A DNA stretch of 64,000 nucleotides from Lineus longissimus (taxonomy: Eukaryota; Nemertea; Pilidiophora; Heteronemertea; Lineidae). The position numbers and the translations under genes were made by a program. The stretch covers positions 23,346,646 through 23,410,645 of the forward strand of contig NC_088311.1 of the NCBI RefSeq assembly GCF_910592395.1. The letters run 5' to 3'. Shown piece by piece: positions 14,701 to 29,700 of the stretch. A model generated the notes under the pieces. That model was not told the DNA's origin. It searched no databases and was given only the letters and a program-made list of their open reading frames with translations. Numbering within the stretch: position 1 is the stretch's first letter; each line of letters starts with the position of its first letter.

Positions 14701-17700
14701 ATCCTGTTCATGGACCCAAACACCTGTACATTGTATATAACTCTATTAAATATGTTGAACTTTTCAGCAAATCCAGAAATATTGAAACCGTGCTAGAAGG
14801 ATGACAAGGCATTGTAGAGAAAGGTATTAGAGGGTCAGGGTGGCGAGAACTGTTTTCTCATAAGGCAGGAGAACACACATTTATCATGATACCTAATGAC
14901 GGCGTATATCGCCCTTTCAAGCTTTTCGAAACATAATCGGTTTGTTTGTCAAAGGCACGTTGCGTCCGTATAAGATATTCAAAGATTCAGTGTCTCAATG
15001 GCATCAACCAGCGACCTTATGTTTGTCAAAGGCACGTTGCGTCCGAGCGTCTGTATAAGATATTCAAAGATTCAGTGTCTCAATGGCATCAACCAGCGAC
15101 CTCATGTTTGTCAAAGGCACGTTGCGTCCGAGCGTCTGTATAAGATATTCAAAGATTCAGTGTCTCAATGGCATCAACCAGCGACCTTGGAAATTTTTCT
15201 TACAGTCGTACTAGTTCCATTGTCCTGGATCGCATCAGAGCCTTCTTATAATTGCATCCGAGCACACAGCGGACCGATCAAAGATTGACCAAGGCGCCTT
15301 CAGAGATGGGTGTTAATCCATGAATGAAATTGAATCCGATAGGATACAACTCTTCGTATGTATCAGGGATCACGGCTTTCTCGCAACTGACACTCTGCCA
15401 AAGGTCGCAATCAGACCGATTACTCACTGGTAAAATATCCCAAATTTCACGAAATCTGAATTCCGAATTACATGTATAATTATTTTATCGGAAAGAACTA
15501 CGACTCAACTCTTTTTAGCTAATCAACATCCGCTCCTCTTATAAGGGTCACTTGAAAAGCAAAATTAGTTTGCCAATACAGTGACATGATTGAACTGTTT
15601 TGGGCGCAGCTAACTCTGAATACGTTGCGATGAGGTTGCCAATTCGTTACGAATTCGCAATGTTAATCATATTGATTAAGACAGAGCTCTTCCCAACTGT
15701 GCGGGAGTTCACTATGTTGACTTTACGCTGCTCAGCTTTAATTGCGAACTATAAAAAAAAGTGGACGAAGCTAATCTCAACCAGCGTTAATTCATCAGGG
15801 CTTGTCTCTGTCGTCTGGCCTCTTTAATTTCACCCCACGTTGGGGACAGACAAATACCCTTTGCGATATATGCTGTGTGAAACCGAACGTGAAGATCAAC
15901 GCTTGAATCAGCATGGATGACCATATGAATATATAGTTTGTATCAAAGTATCAAAATGGTAACTTGCGTCTAAGGGACTGCTGATATCACAACGATAATA
16001 TGATAAATCTGATTTCCCGCCGTTTCTCTTCCAATATCATATTTTTATATAACAAACGCGGCCGTACTACTAAGTATTCCTGGGCTATTCCCCATCGGAT
16101 GTAGATGTCGGTTCACTTGATAATTACTCGGAAATCTGCCTATGCCTTTGGCGTGACTTGAAATGCTTTGACAGATTGGATCTAGTTTCCGAGACGAAAT
16201 CAAGAAACTACTTTGTGATTAGATCCTCAGGAGTCTTATATCTAATCTTGTTTTGACCAATTTGTAGTTTAAACCATGTGTGGGAAGTTAATGAAACTTT
16301 CAACAAGTTTAAATTTACATCTTATTATAAGTTGAACTCCAGTGCAATTGATGATGGATATTTGTCTCCAGTTTCTCAACTCAGGCGATGTATAAGATAT
16401 CAAATATCAGAATATCAATAAATACTTAGTACGTAACTGTCGTCCTGATGGTCATGTTTTCTTACTGTCTCTTGACCGCCTGATGATGCTTGTCATTTGC
16501 TACTTCCCGCAAGCAGGAATTGGAACTTCGGATCAGGTAAAAGCCAAAAAAGCCCTGTACCCAAATATCGTGATGCGCCGGAACAAGTGCGATGTTCTTT
16601 TGACTGGCCAGTACCAGCCTGGTCCCGCCAAGATTCTTTTTATGGAAAGTGACGATTTCACCTCTTTCCGGATGAGCGTCTCTTACAGCGGAATTGCCGA
16701 ACGTCGCCGAGTTACGAGGTCAGCCACTGCTGATTTTAGACGTCACAGCTGATTTCAAAAGATCAGGGTTGACCCCATAAGTCGATCATGTCCCTTTAGT
16801 TCCCTCCCACACCACCGCTCCTCACTAGAAGCGCCCCTCTGAAAAGAGGCGACCTGGTATTTAATGGTTATAGCCCTCACTCTGTTTTTTAAGGGAAAAC
16901 CCCGGGGAAAATATCGGGCAGCTGCGCCCAGACCAGGTGTCTGTATCGATCTTGAATAACCTCTAAAAACTAGTTTTGTGGACTTTAATTATGGCAGTAC
17001 AATTGGGGGGGGGGGGCGGGTTAAGCCGAGTGCGAGGAAACATCAAAGGCTGATGCCTCTTGCGATTTCCTTGAAAGACCTTTGAAGTGTCTGCCAAAGT
17101 TTTTTTCCTTAGTGCGACAATTTCCATCAAGATTATCAAAGATACCGAAATAAAGGAGGAAAACACTTTGAAGTTTTAGTCTACTAATCAGGAATATCCA
17201 GATAAAATAAACCGCCCAAGCAGAAACTTTCAAAGTATTGATTTGACCCCTTTCATAAAAACACCGACGTCTTTGAGTAAAGAAGTTCGAGATATATTAA
17301 GCAAGTGAACTTCAACTATCGCGTTAATGAAAAAGATCGCATTTCGCGAATGATATCACTTCGCGAAAACAAATGGAAGAACTAGAAGAAACTGTCCGCC
17401 AAATTAAGAATTGTATACCCTTCTGAAAGTAATGCAGTTCATTTGCTTAACGTAGCACACTGAATTACCTACCCTTGACATGCGAATGACTTCGGGACTG
17501 TTGGTGCAAATAGATTTTTCCAATTTATGGGTTAATCGTTGATGAAAGTTGATGGTACATTATTAAAGATTATTCCAGGGAGGAGAGCATAGTAATAATG
17601 TGCAGACTTATAAATGCCATCCTTGACGATTCAATCAGTATGATTGAAATGCTCCCTTACCAAGTTTACGATTGCACGATTGAGACCGATGACCTTGCTG

Positions 17701-20700
17701 AAACATACGGGGAGGCCCTCACTTCGATCAGTGACATGGTAACGGAGCATTTATAAATGGTTCGTCAGTGGTACGGTTATTCTTGGCCAAAAGCAACTTC
17801 GATCGTGTTTCGATTCAGTAACAACTGTTGTTTCCGCTAATGATGTCTTGTTTAAACTACGACCTTCAGACTACGTCACATGGATCGAAAAGGTGATTAC
17901 TTGAACGCGTTCTGTGATTAATTGAAATAACATCTTGCATTATTAACATGTTTGAAGTGGACTAGATGCAGGCGAAGTCGTCCTCGGCTTGAAATCATGA
18001 CATGCGATTACAGCCATTTACCTTAATTTAGTCATTAAACAAGGTTGTGATCCCAGCCATCACAACATGACGAATATGATAAATTGTAACGTGGCCGGCG
18101 ATACGGTAAATCGTAATGAATCATCACGTTGTTAAGGTCATTTTACTCCTTGCTTCAGCTATTTATAAACACGGTTGGTCAAATAATAGACGAAACCAAT
18201 TACAACCAGCCATTCAGAGGGCAAGTATCACTTTCAAAGCAATATCATATTTACCACCCGTAATCCCAGCGACTATGATATCAAAAACGCGCAGTTGACA
18301 TCAACATCAGCTTGTCCATCAAACACACAATACAGTCCCGACCTAATCGTGATACCCACACACAAAGCCTGATCAGACCTAATGTTTAACAATATGGAAT
18401 TGGAAATAAATTAGTGGTAACAGACCTAAATGTTAGTGATGGGCCATTGTGGATATTATCGGCAATTACCCCGGTGTTACTGGACGCAATAAAAGCCCCC
18501 CAGAATAATTTCCTTCTCTAATTGACATACTGCTTGATTGATATATCAAATGCATCATGGCTAAAACACTTCCACCACTGGCTGAAATATATGACAAACT
18601 TTACTGCAATTGACATTTTGAGGTTGTGAGATGATTCTTATAATATTTCATGTCAGTTGTTGATGACTTGCTTGCGAGTTAGTCGCCCATGTGCTTGTAG
18701 CTTTCACCGAGTATACTTTGTCTCTACCAGACAATTTTGACAATATTTGTATAAAGAGAACCAATTGTGTTGATTTCCGCGCCCTTTGATCACCAGCCCC
18801 CAAAATTGTGCCTGCTACAGACCATCATCATCATCATCATCATGAACAGCACAACGGAGAAGAGCACAACGGATTTCAATTTCACTAGGCGAGAGTTCTT
18901 TACAAAGGCTACTGATTAGTTTAGTTCTTTCAAAAAGAATATTGCAATTTTGATGAGCGGATTTGGCTCGGAAATAAGAACATTTCTACTGGGATTGTTC
19001 TCCTGAGAGTTCTCACGTTTTCAGTGTTTCCTGGAGAGCTTGATTTTGGAAAAACTTTCCTTTGATGCAATAATGTTCTGACGAGGTTCAACATTTTGAT
19101 TAGGGTTATCTCCAAGCATACCTTTGATTTAAAAGCGAACTGGGCTCAACTCATACTGATGATTTGGTAATTTATTCATGAATAAAGATAAAACTAAATC
19201 AGATTCGATGGTTAAAGCTCAGCCCCCTCTTCTCAGCGCCAGAAACACTGCACTTTGAACACATTGCTGCAACATTAGTTGCTTTTACACGAGGACGGTT
19301 TTAGCCCTCCTCACCTCGAGCCACTTGAAGCCGGATCACCTGTAACTGGCTTTGCGCTGTCTACACGGAGACGGATCAAATCGCCGGCCCCAGGTCAGTT
19401 CAGGGCACTGAAACCACTAACCCGTCGCATGGTGGCGCGTGTTTTCATGAACTGCTATATACCGCACTACTCGATTTTAGTACCGTGCGCAAAGTGACTC
19501 GAGGCCAGATCGGTTCTACACGAGAGATTAAGCGTCTTGAAGTGGCTCCAACCCGCCTCAAGTGACTCGAGACTGCAGTGCTAACGCGCCTCGGGTCAGG
19601 TCACTTGGAGACCGTTCTGATTTCGTTCTACACGGTAAAAATTATCCTGACCCGCCTCGAGCTGGCCTGAAGCCGGTTCCAACTGTCATCGTGTAGAACG
19701 GGCTATGGTTTGTCCGCAGGAGATTTCTTGCGTATTGGGTCAAATGCAAAGATTCTGAATTTCTGTTTGCTTCTAATTGTACAACTGAAGGATTAAACTG
19801 AACAGTGCCAAGTAACCCGAAGAGACTGCAGTCGCAAAAAAAATTTCACTTATGCAAATTCGTGGATAGACTTGCGTTTGAAGCTGCTCAAAATTCAACT
19901 CATTTCCCTCAACACTTTCGTATCTCAAAAGCAACGGATCAGATAACTTGGGGTCAAATCGTCAACAAGGCGAACTGATATGTTCGGACATGTGTCAGTA
20001 TTCTGGTTACGTGGTATCTTATCTACCGTTTAGACTTATCAATATTTCCGTCGATTCACCTAAGTAGTCAGCCCATGGATCAAAATGAATCAGTGGTATC
20101 ATTGCCTACACCAAGGCAAGTAAGCGTCAATGAGCGGAACAATTATTCTTCTATCTGAACAGCTATTCTTCTATCTGAACGCATACAAACCTTTGGAGAG
20201 AAACCAAAGGGAAGTAACCTTCAACAACAAACTTTCAAATCCCTTTACGAAGGTGCTGACTGTGAATAATTCATTCGTCATATGCATGATTGGCTTAAGG
20301 TGAATATATATTCCCTTTGGATGACATATTGGACGACTACCGGATATTGGCTGAATCTATGGCTACCGGTACCAAAACTGCTGTGTTGGGGCCATACATA
20401 TGGCTATATCACGCTGTGATCATAATAAACTGTGATTTCGGAATATGAATATAACTATACAATATATGACATGTGCTATAAATTGTGTGCGCACCTTATT
20501 CAACCATCGAGCTGAAACAAATGAACGTGAATCATCTGAGCACGTAAAACCAACCGACCAGTAGCGTGTGTGGAAAAAAGTTAAGAAAAACGTGACGACA
20601 GAACGGGAGATCCTAATGCATGAAAATCATGAGGCGTTAAAATTTACCACGTATTTGGTCGAGGAGAAAAAAACACTGTTTCTTGAGAGATCAATGAACT

Positions 20701-23700
20701 GCATTATCTTACTCGCAACTGAAATGATATTTTGTTTCAAAACTATAAGATCCAAAAAAAGTTTGAGAGAATCTTAAAATACCCGTGGCAGTGGCAGAGA
20801 AACAAGTTCTTAGGCGGCTGAGCGGTCTTAACAAATGAATGGCGGATACAATTGACAAGAAGAAAATTGCCGAGGTAGAACCGAAGTCATATATCCTCCC
20901 GATGGAGACAAAGAGGTTTACCACCCTAAATGAAGAATATATCGTCGCCGCATAACCATCTGGCTTTACCGAAATTACAGTCGTGAAAAATGGCAGAGTT
21001 ATAAGTGACATCTTTGACAAGTTACACGGTCGAAATAGGTGCAAAGAAATAGTAATCTCTGTACCGACGACAATAAACCAGTTATGATTTCGCCGTAGTC
21101 GATCGATCAATAAGTGATCTGCGAAAAAGTCGCCTTATAAGTGACTTTCCTGGCATGCTAACTGTTTGATTTAGCAGTGCTGAAAAATATACATTCCCAG
21201 ATGGAAGACAATTGTGAAAAGTGGATCGAAACGTTGGCTGCGGTGACACATGCTAAGCTCATTTTGTAGAAAGTTTTATGATGTTCAGCAGAGAGACAAA
21301 AGTGGCCGGATATTTCATCCAGATTGCACTAGACAACCTGCAAGCCTGAACCAAGATCCACATGCAAACAACACAAATCGTCCAGATGGAAACGTTAGCA
21401 GATTCGCCCTAGAAGACAGGAAGGAGATGGCGACTCTTATCGAAGGCGGAGTAGCTCAAACGACCAGCGGACAGCAATAAGAACGTACGACTCTTGGAAT
21501 CAGCTTGGAAGCTACTCCAGAGATGAACCATACATGTAAAGAAGAGAAACGCCACACTGATCAAAAGAACAGCCAGAAAGTATCCATGCCCACCCACACC
21601 AGCCAGACAGTGCAGACTCACAACAGTAAAGACAACCTCCTCTCAAATGTTTTATCAGTCTATCAGACGTAGTATAAGCAATGCATGGTTAGTTGTATTC
21701 ATAAAATCATTAGCCAAAAGAGTGCCCCACAGAAAATAGCAATACGCTCGAGACTGAATACATCGTACTCTCCAAGGAGATTTACTTATCAAATCATTGG
21801 CAGTCTAGGATATTCATAACTCGATTTCGCCATTCTGTGGTAATAGTAATAAGACCAAATACGATCTCTAAAATTGGATTTCGCGACTAATTATATTTAG
21901 GAATTGGGACAACCCCTGGCGTCGGTTCACTCAGATATGTTCAGCTGAGGTGGCATAAGTTAAGGTTCTGCCTTACTCGTAAGATCTATTACAATCGTTT
22001 ATTCGATAACTGCAGGATTCTGTGCGAATAACAGTTGTTGTATAACGAAGGTCTTCTCACAGATGATGACGCTGGACCTGGATATCTGAGAGTATCTCCA
22101 TAACTCGGTACCCACTGACAGTTATACTTGTATAGCATGAAAGTGGCGTCGTCACGTTACCTCTCTGTGGCTGGTCTGTATTGAGACAGGACTCTGACTT
22201 CCCATCTTTTACGTTGCACACCATCCAATGCAATCTTGCACTTTTTCACATCGAAACATGACAAAGGCGAAAGCAACCTTACACAAACTAATCGCACAGT
22301 TCTATTGAGGTTTTCATCAGTATTTCAATCAATGGTAGCATCAATTCAGTTATCACAACGCAAATGTAGTAATTGTATTTCCATTTTATTCTGGCGCTAT
22401 TTCCCGAATCTTACCTGAGGTAATTCGCATGGAGAATGCGTGCAGCAATCTGAGCGAACTACAAAAAACCATTTGCTGCAAATGTTATGGCTGCTAATTC
22501 CCTTGGCAAACTGAAACTGTCATTTCTCTGACTTGATGGAGATTTGTGTTTTTGCCGCAGAGAACATCTTGAAGTATCAAAATTTAAGAAAACTACTAGC
22601 GTCACTGAATGTTCATAATCTGCGCTCTTTATTCTTGTCTTGTCTCAGAGTGACTTTATTCGAATGCAAACATTTTCTTTCGCTGTTTTTTTCGGTGCTG
22701 TTTTATTCGTTAAGCACCTCAGACCATCATACCGTCGCTGTTGTCCGAGGCGATCGCACAGTTGAAGAATTCTCATACGACAGGGCCTACTGTGAAGAGA
22801 TAGAACGTCACAGTGTTATTTTGTTCTCATTCTAGTACGAGCATGGTACCAAGGAACCTCAAGCAACAACCAGCCAAATGGAACACAGTCAACGTACATG
22901 TATATGAATCACTTCATCAGTGTAAACATATAACGTTATTCTAGAATACTTCTTGCATAATCTATGTCGACTATTCTTGGTACCAATTACCTCATTAATA
23001 GTAATGTGCCACCAGCCGGTTTTGAATATGGAAAAAAATCTATTTCGGCTATTCTGCTTTTAGAGGAACATAGTTTTCCACATCCTAGATATTTTCGATT
23101 TCGGAATGGCTGTTGATAATGGAGTTCTCGAATTTCAAACCAGTCTGGATATCTAAAAGGTGATGAGAGGACTCACCCACTCTCACTTGAAAATGAAAGG
23201 TTATATTTTAACCGCAGGGAAGGTTGTCTATTTGTAAAGCATTGACTAGGGTCATTCGTCCCACGCAATCAGACTTCGAGAGGAAATTAAATAATTTCCT
23301 AGCTTGATTACAGGAAAAGGCTTGAAAGCAACTAACAGAGGAGAGTGGCATATTAGCCTAAAGTCAAAATTGAAAAAACACGCAAAAAAGTGAGTCTCTT
23401 AAATCTGAATTCCCTCCTCTAGAATCGAAGATGCGACCAGAACAGTTGTTTTTTTTATTGTAGAAGGAGTTAAGGACAATACTGGTGGTGATAGTGAGTA
23501 AGGTTGTGGGTTGAGGAGACAATGATTGGAAAATCAAGTTTTAAACCAAATCACACAAAACATACCAGTCCTAAAGCTTTGAATCTAAAGAATTCTTCGA
23601 TCTCTGTCAATGCTGATCACATGATGAGTGACCCATAACCTCAGAGATGGGAATGTGACGAAATAAAAGATGGTCGATGAATACTAGTCTCGACGAAGAA

Positions 23701-26700
23701 AACTTAGAAATGTTGAACACGTCAGACGCAAATTGATAAAGAAAACATAATAATGAACTAAGCAGACGATAGCACGTCTGTCAAACATAAACATGGCTGA
23801 CATTAACACCAATGACAACAGAAGAACGTGAGGAGACGAGACCACCATTGCAAACAGAAAATAACATGACGCCCTGTACAAAAAGGCAGCGGTAAGTCTA
23901 ATGCTCCTTTGAGGAACCCTGATAAAAATCCCGTATGATGCTTGTCAAAGTCATTCAGAAATACAGAAAATGATACATAACCTAGGGAGCATGGATAACT
24001 TTGAAGTCATGGGTTTAAATTGAAAGGAAGGGAGCCTCTCTCCGGCTGTAAGCTTTAGTTTCCTCCGGCATCTTCAGTTTCCTGCTTTAACAGTACATTG
24101 TATTATTAAAATCACTCAGTATCGTTTATGGACGGAGTTAAAAATCTTCCACGCTCAACTCTTAATTCAATATTTAAAAAAAACATTCTAGCAAGAGCAA
24201 ACGTCAACGTCACTAAGCCATATGGTTTCTCTTAGAACTTATCAAGTATGATGTCGCTTCCGATTGATAGACAGGAGGTGACAGTGAAAACATGAATTAT
24301 AGACATCAGATGATCAGTGGCATTGGTTGATAAGAAAATCATGAAAAAGTGCAGTGCTGCAAAATCAGACATTTCTATCCACGTCAAGGGTTTCCTAATC
24401 TGACACGCATGTCTGTCGATAGATACCTTTAAAAAAAAGGCAATTACCCGATAAAAATCGTTGTTATATTCTCAACTTCTTATCTTTTATTGTAAAGCTT
24501 TTTGGGTGAAACCTGGATCAAAACATACTTAGTTCTTGGATGAGAACTGAGGCAATGACTGTGCGCATCATGTATCAGGAGACGTAAACAACTAAAATAT
24601 TCTATACTTTCCCACATAATTCTACCATGCTAAAACTGTCGAAAATGCAATGCAAGAGAAAAGAAAATTGCATTTCTCAATCGTCTGCTTAATCCTTTCA
24701 AAAGTATATACGTGTGGTGTTGCTAGGAATAAATATTTTTTTCGTGTTGGCCTGCTGATTGCACCTTTATCATGTTGTATTGTCTCGTATTCGATAACTA
24801 GGTAACTTGATAAGTGTAATATCGTTTCAAGAAGAAATTTGTTTCTTAAAGTCTTCTCAATGATCGGTATAACCATATTAATGTCGAATGCCCATAAGCA
24901 CCAAGAGACATCTTGAAAACATTTCTGGCGTGTGTACCACTAATGATAATAACCAGTTCGTGCTGCGGGAAAAGGTTCGAAGAAACCCCCGGAGAAACTC
25001 TGCACGAATAGGACAAAAAACAGTCACGGACCCATCAAGGGACTAGAGCACTGCGCTCGCTGTAACACCGAAGCAGGCACGGTTCACTCATTAAGTAGAT
25101 TATTCATCTGGTCTTCGAGCGTGGAAATCTTGGAGTGTACTCGATTATTGTAGCAATAGTGTCAACTCCGTCACTTGTTCAAGGTTTTTCGTCATGCTTG
25201 TGGGCAAATACGCCACATGTGCCAGTGGACGTTGGAAATGTACTAGATAGACCGTACGGAGGCCAAAGAATTTTATTCTATTCTGCGCATCAATCTATGA
25301 CCTATCGGCGGCCATAACCTCTAATTTAGAACCATACACCTTTATCCGTCGGAACACAATAGGGCCAGACACTATTGTTCTGAGGGACATTTCCTACCTC
25401 CTTACCGGTGAAGCATCTGTAAGGGTTTCCGTGGGCGATTGTCTCCCCTACAAATAGTCGTTGTTCGGTAAGTGGTCTCCTTATCCGTTAACTGGGTATT
25501 TCGGATAAAGGAAACACTGAAATATGGGAAAAACTGACAACTCAACATATCGGCCACATACCATTTTTATATGCGACTCGGACGACTATTCATTCGCATT
25601 TTACTTTTTTTCTTAAAGTTATCAATATCCTTTATTTATTTACTTATTTATTTATTTAATATGGTATGTACGTTAAGCAACCAATTCTCAAAGCGTACTT
25701 TCGACCACAGAAGTGTCGTTGTGAAGAAGCATCAGTACCATCATGCTTTTATAACTAATCATACCAACTAATAGCCAACGGGAAATTATACGAATGTAGG
25801 AATAATTAATAGTCTGGAACAAAGCAAACGGAATCTTTGTTCAGAATCACTTAGCCAGGATTGCGCACCCCAAAACATAACTACAGAGTGGCCTTATCTC
25901 CTGGACGAAAGTCCCATGACCTCGAAAAGATACCATCATCTCTGTTCAGTCAGAATCTTGATCAACTGATGGGGTGAAACGCCCTTTCATACACAGGTCA
26001 TGTTTTTATGACCAACGAGTGACTCCTGTGCCTAGATCATACATATAAATATTTTGAAGTTATGAATTCTTGGACGAAGCACGACGGAACTTTCTCAGCG
26101 ACTGGTCTGCGTATGAACTTCTTGACCCGTTGACATTCGACACTTTCTCGAGATCATTGATACACAAGTCATGTCTCTATAACCTAGTGATACACAGAAA
26201 TCATTTGAATCCTTGACATTTGAGCCGCTCAGTTCCAGGGCAGTCAAATAACGGCGACTTTATTGCGTTCTTTGATATGGGTTCATTGTACACTTAATCT
26301 TATCCAATCAGCCATCATTTGATGACCAATAAAATGGCGCTTCCAGAGTCGTGCTCAGGTTCTAAGGAGTTTGCTTAACGACAATGAAGGTTGGAAAAAT
26401 CTTGACATGAGCTCGTTAGGTTAATGAGAATTACTTCAGATTTATATTCTTTTTGTTAATTTCAAAACAGGATTTTAACCAGCTAAAATGTTTGCTTTGG
26501 ATACTTGTCAGGGCCTACAATTTACTCTTTCGTTGTTGTTAGAACAGATACTTCCTTCCTTCAAAATTGAATTTGAATTTTTCAGTTACATGACATTGTA
26601 TTCAATACAAACGTATTATAGAATGTAACAGTGCTGTTTGGTACACGGATAGATGAATACTCTACTACGCTGACATATCTATTAGTTACTGCACTATGGC

Positions 26701-29700
26701 CGTATCTACTTCTCATTACAATTTGGCTACTGTAAGGGGTGGTGAAATTTTCCCTGTTGGGTAAAATTGCCCATCAACCGCCCAAAATCTTCTTTGGTCA
26801 AACTATGATAATTTTCTCACACTGAGTTATCTTTTAACATCTTTTCCCCCACTTTACGGTACTTGTAAAGCATGTAAACAAGTTCACCATCAGATTTACT
26901 TTGAAGGTCATTTCAACGCAGCGTTTCGAGATGAATATCATAAAAAGCCGTCGTAATTTGATAAACCTGATGACAGTTTGTTCACGGACCACACCGTTTA
27001 CTTTTTTTGTTAGTTGTCTGGTCTTTCTAAAGGTCGCCGTAAAGGTTGGTAAACAGATCGACATTATCATGAAATGTATTTTCGTCATGCCAGCTTTAGC
27101 GGTGAAGTAGGAGATGGCCAGGGATCTAGATGGGCCAAGACGAATAATATCTTTTTATCATGGAAAGAAAGGATAATAACAAAGCACAACGGGTACACTC
27201 TAGTCATCTATCCCAAAGGTACACTGTAGTCAGAATGATTTCGACAAACGACAAAAAGTACCTTTTCAATGATATCCTTATATATCTGGATGTATGTGAC
27301 AACTTAAGTGATTGACTGACCTTTGAAAACAGTCAATGCCAAACACCGCGTTATAGAAAAGCAGCTTTATTCTAAGTCCGCTTTTATATGTACTAATTCA
27401 ATGAAGGATGCATTAAACAGAAGTTCCCGACTTCTCTGATGGGTTGGCGTTGTATCAGCGTGAAGCATGAGAAATGAGGAAAGGTTATGAAGCCGGACCA
27501 GTGCGAATTCAATCATTGCTACGATAAACCCCGGGTCTTTCATCCGACAACAATAGGCTGGATTTCCACCTCATCATCGGTTAATATTCATTGATTAAAG
27601 ACCTCTACATGACCTCATCCCAAAGGGGCCATCTTCTATGAAATGAAAATGACCAATATCAAACGACGTAATAGACATGATAATGTTTTTCCTGCTGGAT
27701 CAAGGAGCGTGATCTCTTTGAGAAATTTGTCGGGTTTCTGTACAGATGGTGGTTCGTAGATTGCTATCAATAACTTGGGCGACATGTCATGGCACCATAT
27801 TTTTCTGCAGAGCCCCATTAAGATAAGGGCCATGCAGCAAAACCGATGACCAGACCTTAACGAATTATTGACAAACTACATGTAAGAAATTGAAAAAATA
27901 AAACTCAGATTCAGCCCACTGTCAAAACGGACAACTTAGAAGTTAGGTGCATCACAAAACGATGACTTAGATTGACAATCTATGGAACCAGTACATTTGA
28001 TCTCCATTAAGATGAGAGGCATACAGCATAACTGATGCCGGGACGAGTGGCACCGACGAATAACAAACAAACTAGGAACAGGCTTATGAATAACAACGTT
28101 TCTTACATGGACAGTTGTCCTTTTTTGGTAACTCAGCGAGACAAGTCAACCAGCGAGAAAGAACAACAGTATTGTTCTTTCAACTCAAAAGATGACAAAA
28201 TTAAGCCAAGAGCCATATCTCTAAGCAGGTTATGAGATTTTTCCTGTGTGTTGTATGGTTGCAATTGGCGATATCTTGATTCAAAATAAGATGTACTGCT
28301 CTTTCTTAGTAAATTCCTCTTTAGAAGATAAGGGCATTTTCGTGTTTTTATCAAAGTGATAAAAGACACAGTAATCGCTGTTGCTTGTTTTCTGTAAGAC
28401 TACTTTTGAGGTGATAAAAAGATATTAAGGCAGGCATGACGTGTTTGTTACTTCTTAATTACTCATTTCCTTCCTTCGAGAAAGATGATCAGGATATTTA
28501 CTTCTTTATAGCACATGGTGAATACATGTGACATGATAGAATATCCTCGTGTAACATGTGATTATAGATGAACACATAATTCCTGGTACAAGATGTTCTG
28601 ATGTGCAGGCTAACATTCATATCACACACGTGATATATACGTGATTGCATGAACATTATTTTGTAGATAACAGAATATGTAATGTGAGGTAAAGTACATA
28701 GATATACAGGAGCCCTGCTTTCGGATTCAAATATTTTTTCACTTGTTTTTTTTCTGCTCAAAATGAAGAAACATCATCAGTCCCAAAATTATTTCGGCTT
28801 TGAAAATTTTTCAGAATTTTGAACTAACAACCCTGAAGGATGAAAAATTTCTAAGTCCATATATTTTTGGGACTGATGATGTTTCTTCATTTTGAGCAGA
28901 AAAAAACAAGTGAAAAAAATATTTGAATCCGAAAGCAGGGCTCCTGTATATCTATATAGTCCAAATATTTTTTTCAATTGTTGTGTGAAATCTCAAACTC
29001 TCGATATGATAATTTTGTCAATGTACACATCGAACTAGTCAGGCGTTTTAAAGATACTGACATATTTTAACTTGGCAAAAACAATAAATCCGTGCTAGGA
29101 GGACACGGAAGCCTTACGGTTTAAGACACTGATTTGATAACTCACATGTTTGTTAACCTTTCTTAATTTCTGATCGGAACGATTTCTGTTTCGGGAATAT
29201 CTTATTGACAGACCAATCCTTCACAACCCGCAGAAGCCATGGAATACCAAAATATTCTGACGGAGGACAGTAAAGTCTGGGGTAACAATGAAACTTGGGA
29301 TATTTAACCTAATCGGTGAAACCGTACAGAGGGCAAGTACACGTACAGTTAGTTATTCGAACGTCACGTTATCATTGAGTTGTTACCTTTTACAAATCAG
29401 GTACCAGGCTATCAGAAAGAGCTGTCTGAGCTAGACATCACCCATCCTTTGAAAATAATGTTTTTAAGAGAAAATAGGAGGTCATGTCCTGTGTCTTCAA
29501 GACTGCCCGCACTGCTTATTGCAAAGAGGTGAGTAGTCTATACGTGATCAAAATTGAAGAAGAGAGAGACGAGACGAAATTAGATAATATAACGCGGTAT
29601 GCTATTAAATTCCAAGGACAAGTTTTATCCAAGGAATAGCTGTTGGTCAGGAACGTCAGACACAACATTGGCGAAATTCCTTCTGTAATCGTGGACGAGA

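Noticed and set aside
20568-21110. Open frames on both strands near 20.6-21.1 kb, one of 133 codons
   Set aside because: No domain, no membrane topology that makes sense, and plus-strand stops interrupt the most protein-like reading. Possibly an old decayed element, but I cannot support it.
23980-24100. SINE-like tail with TTTCCTCCGGC near 24.0 kb
   Set aside because: The putative B-box (GGGTTTAAATT) is degenerate and no A-box is seen; too weak to annotate.
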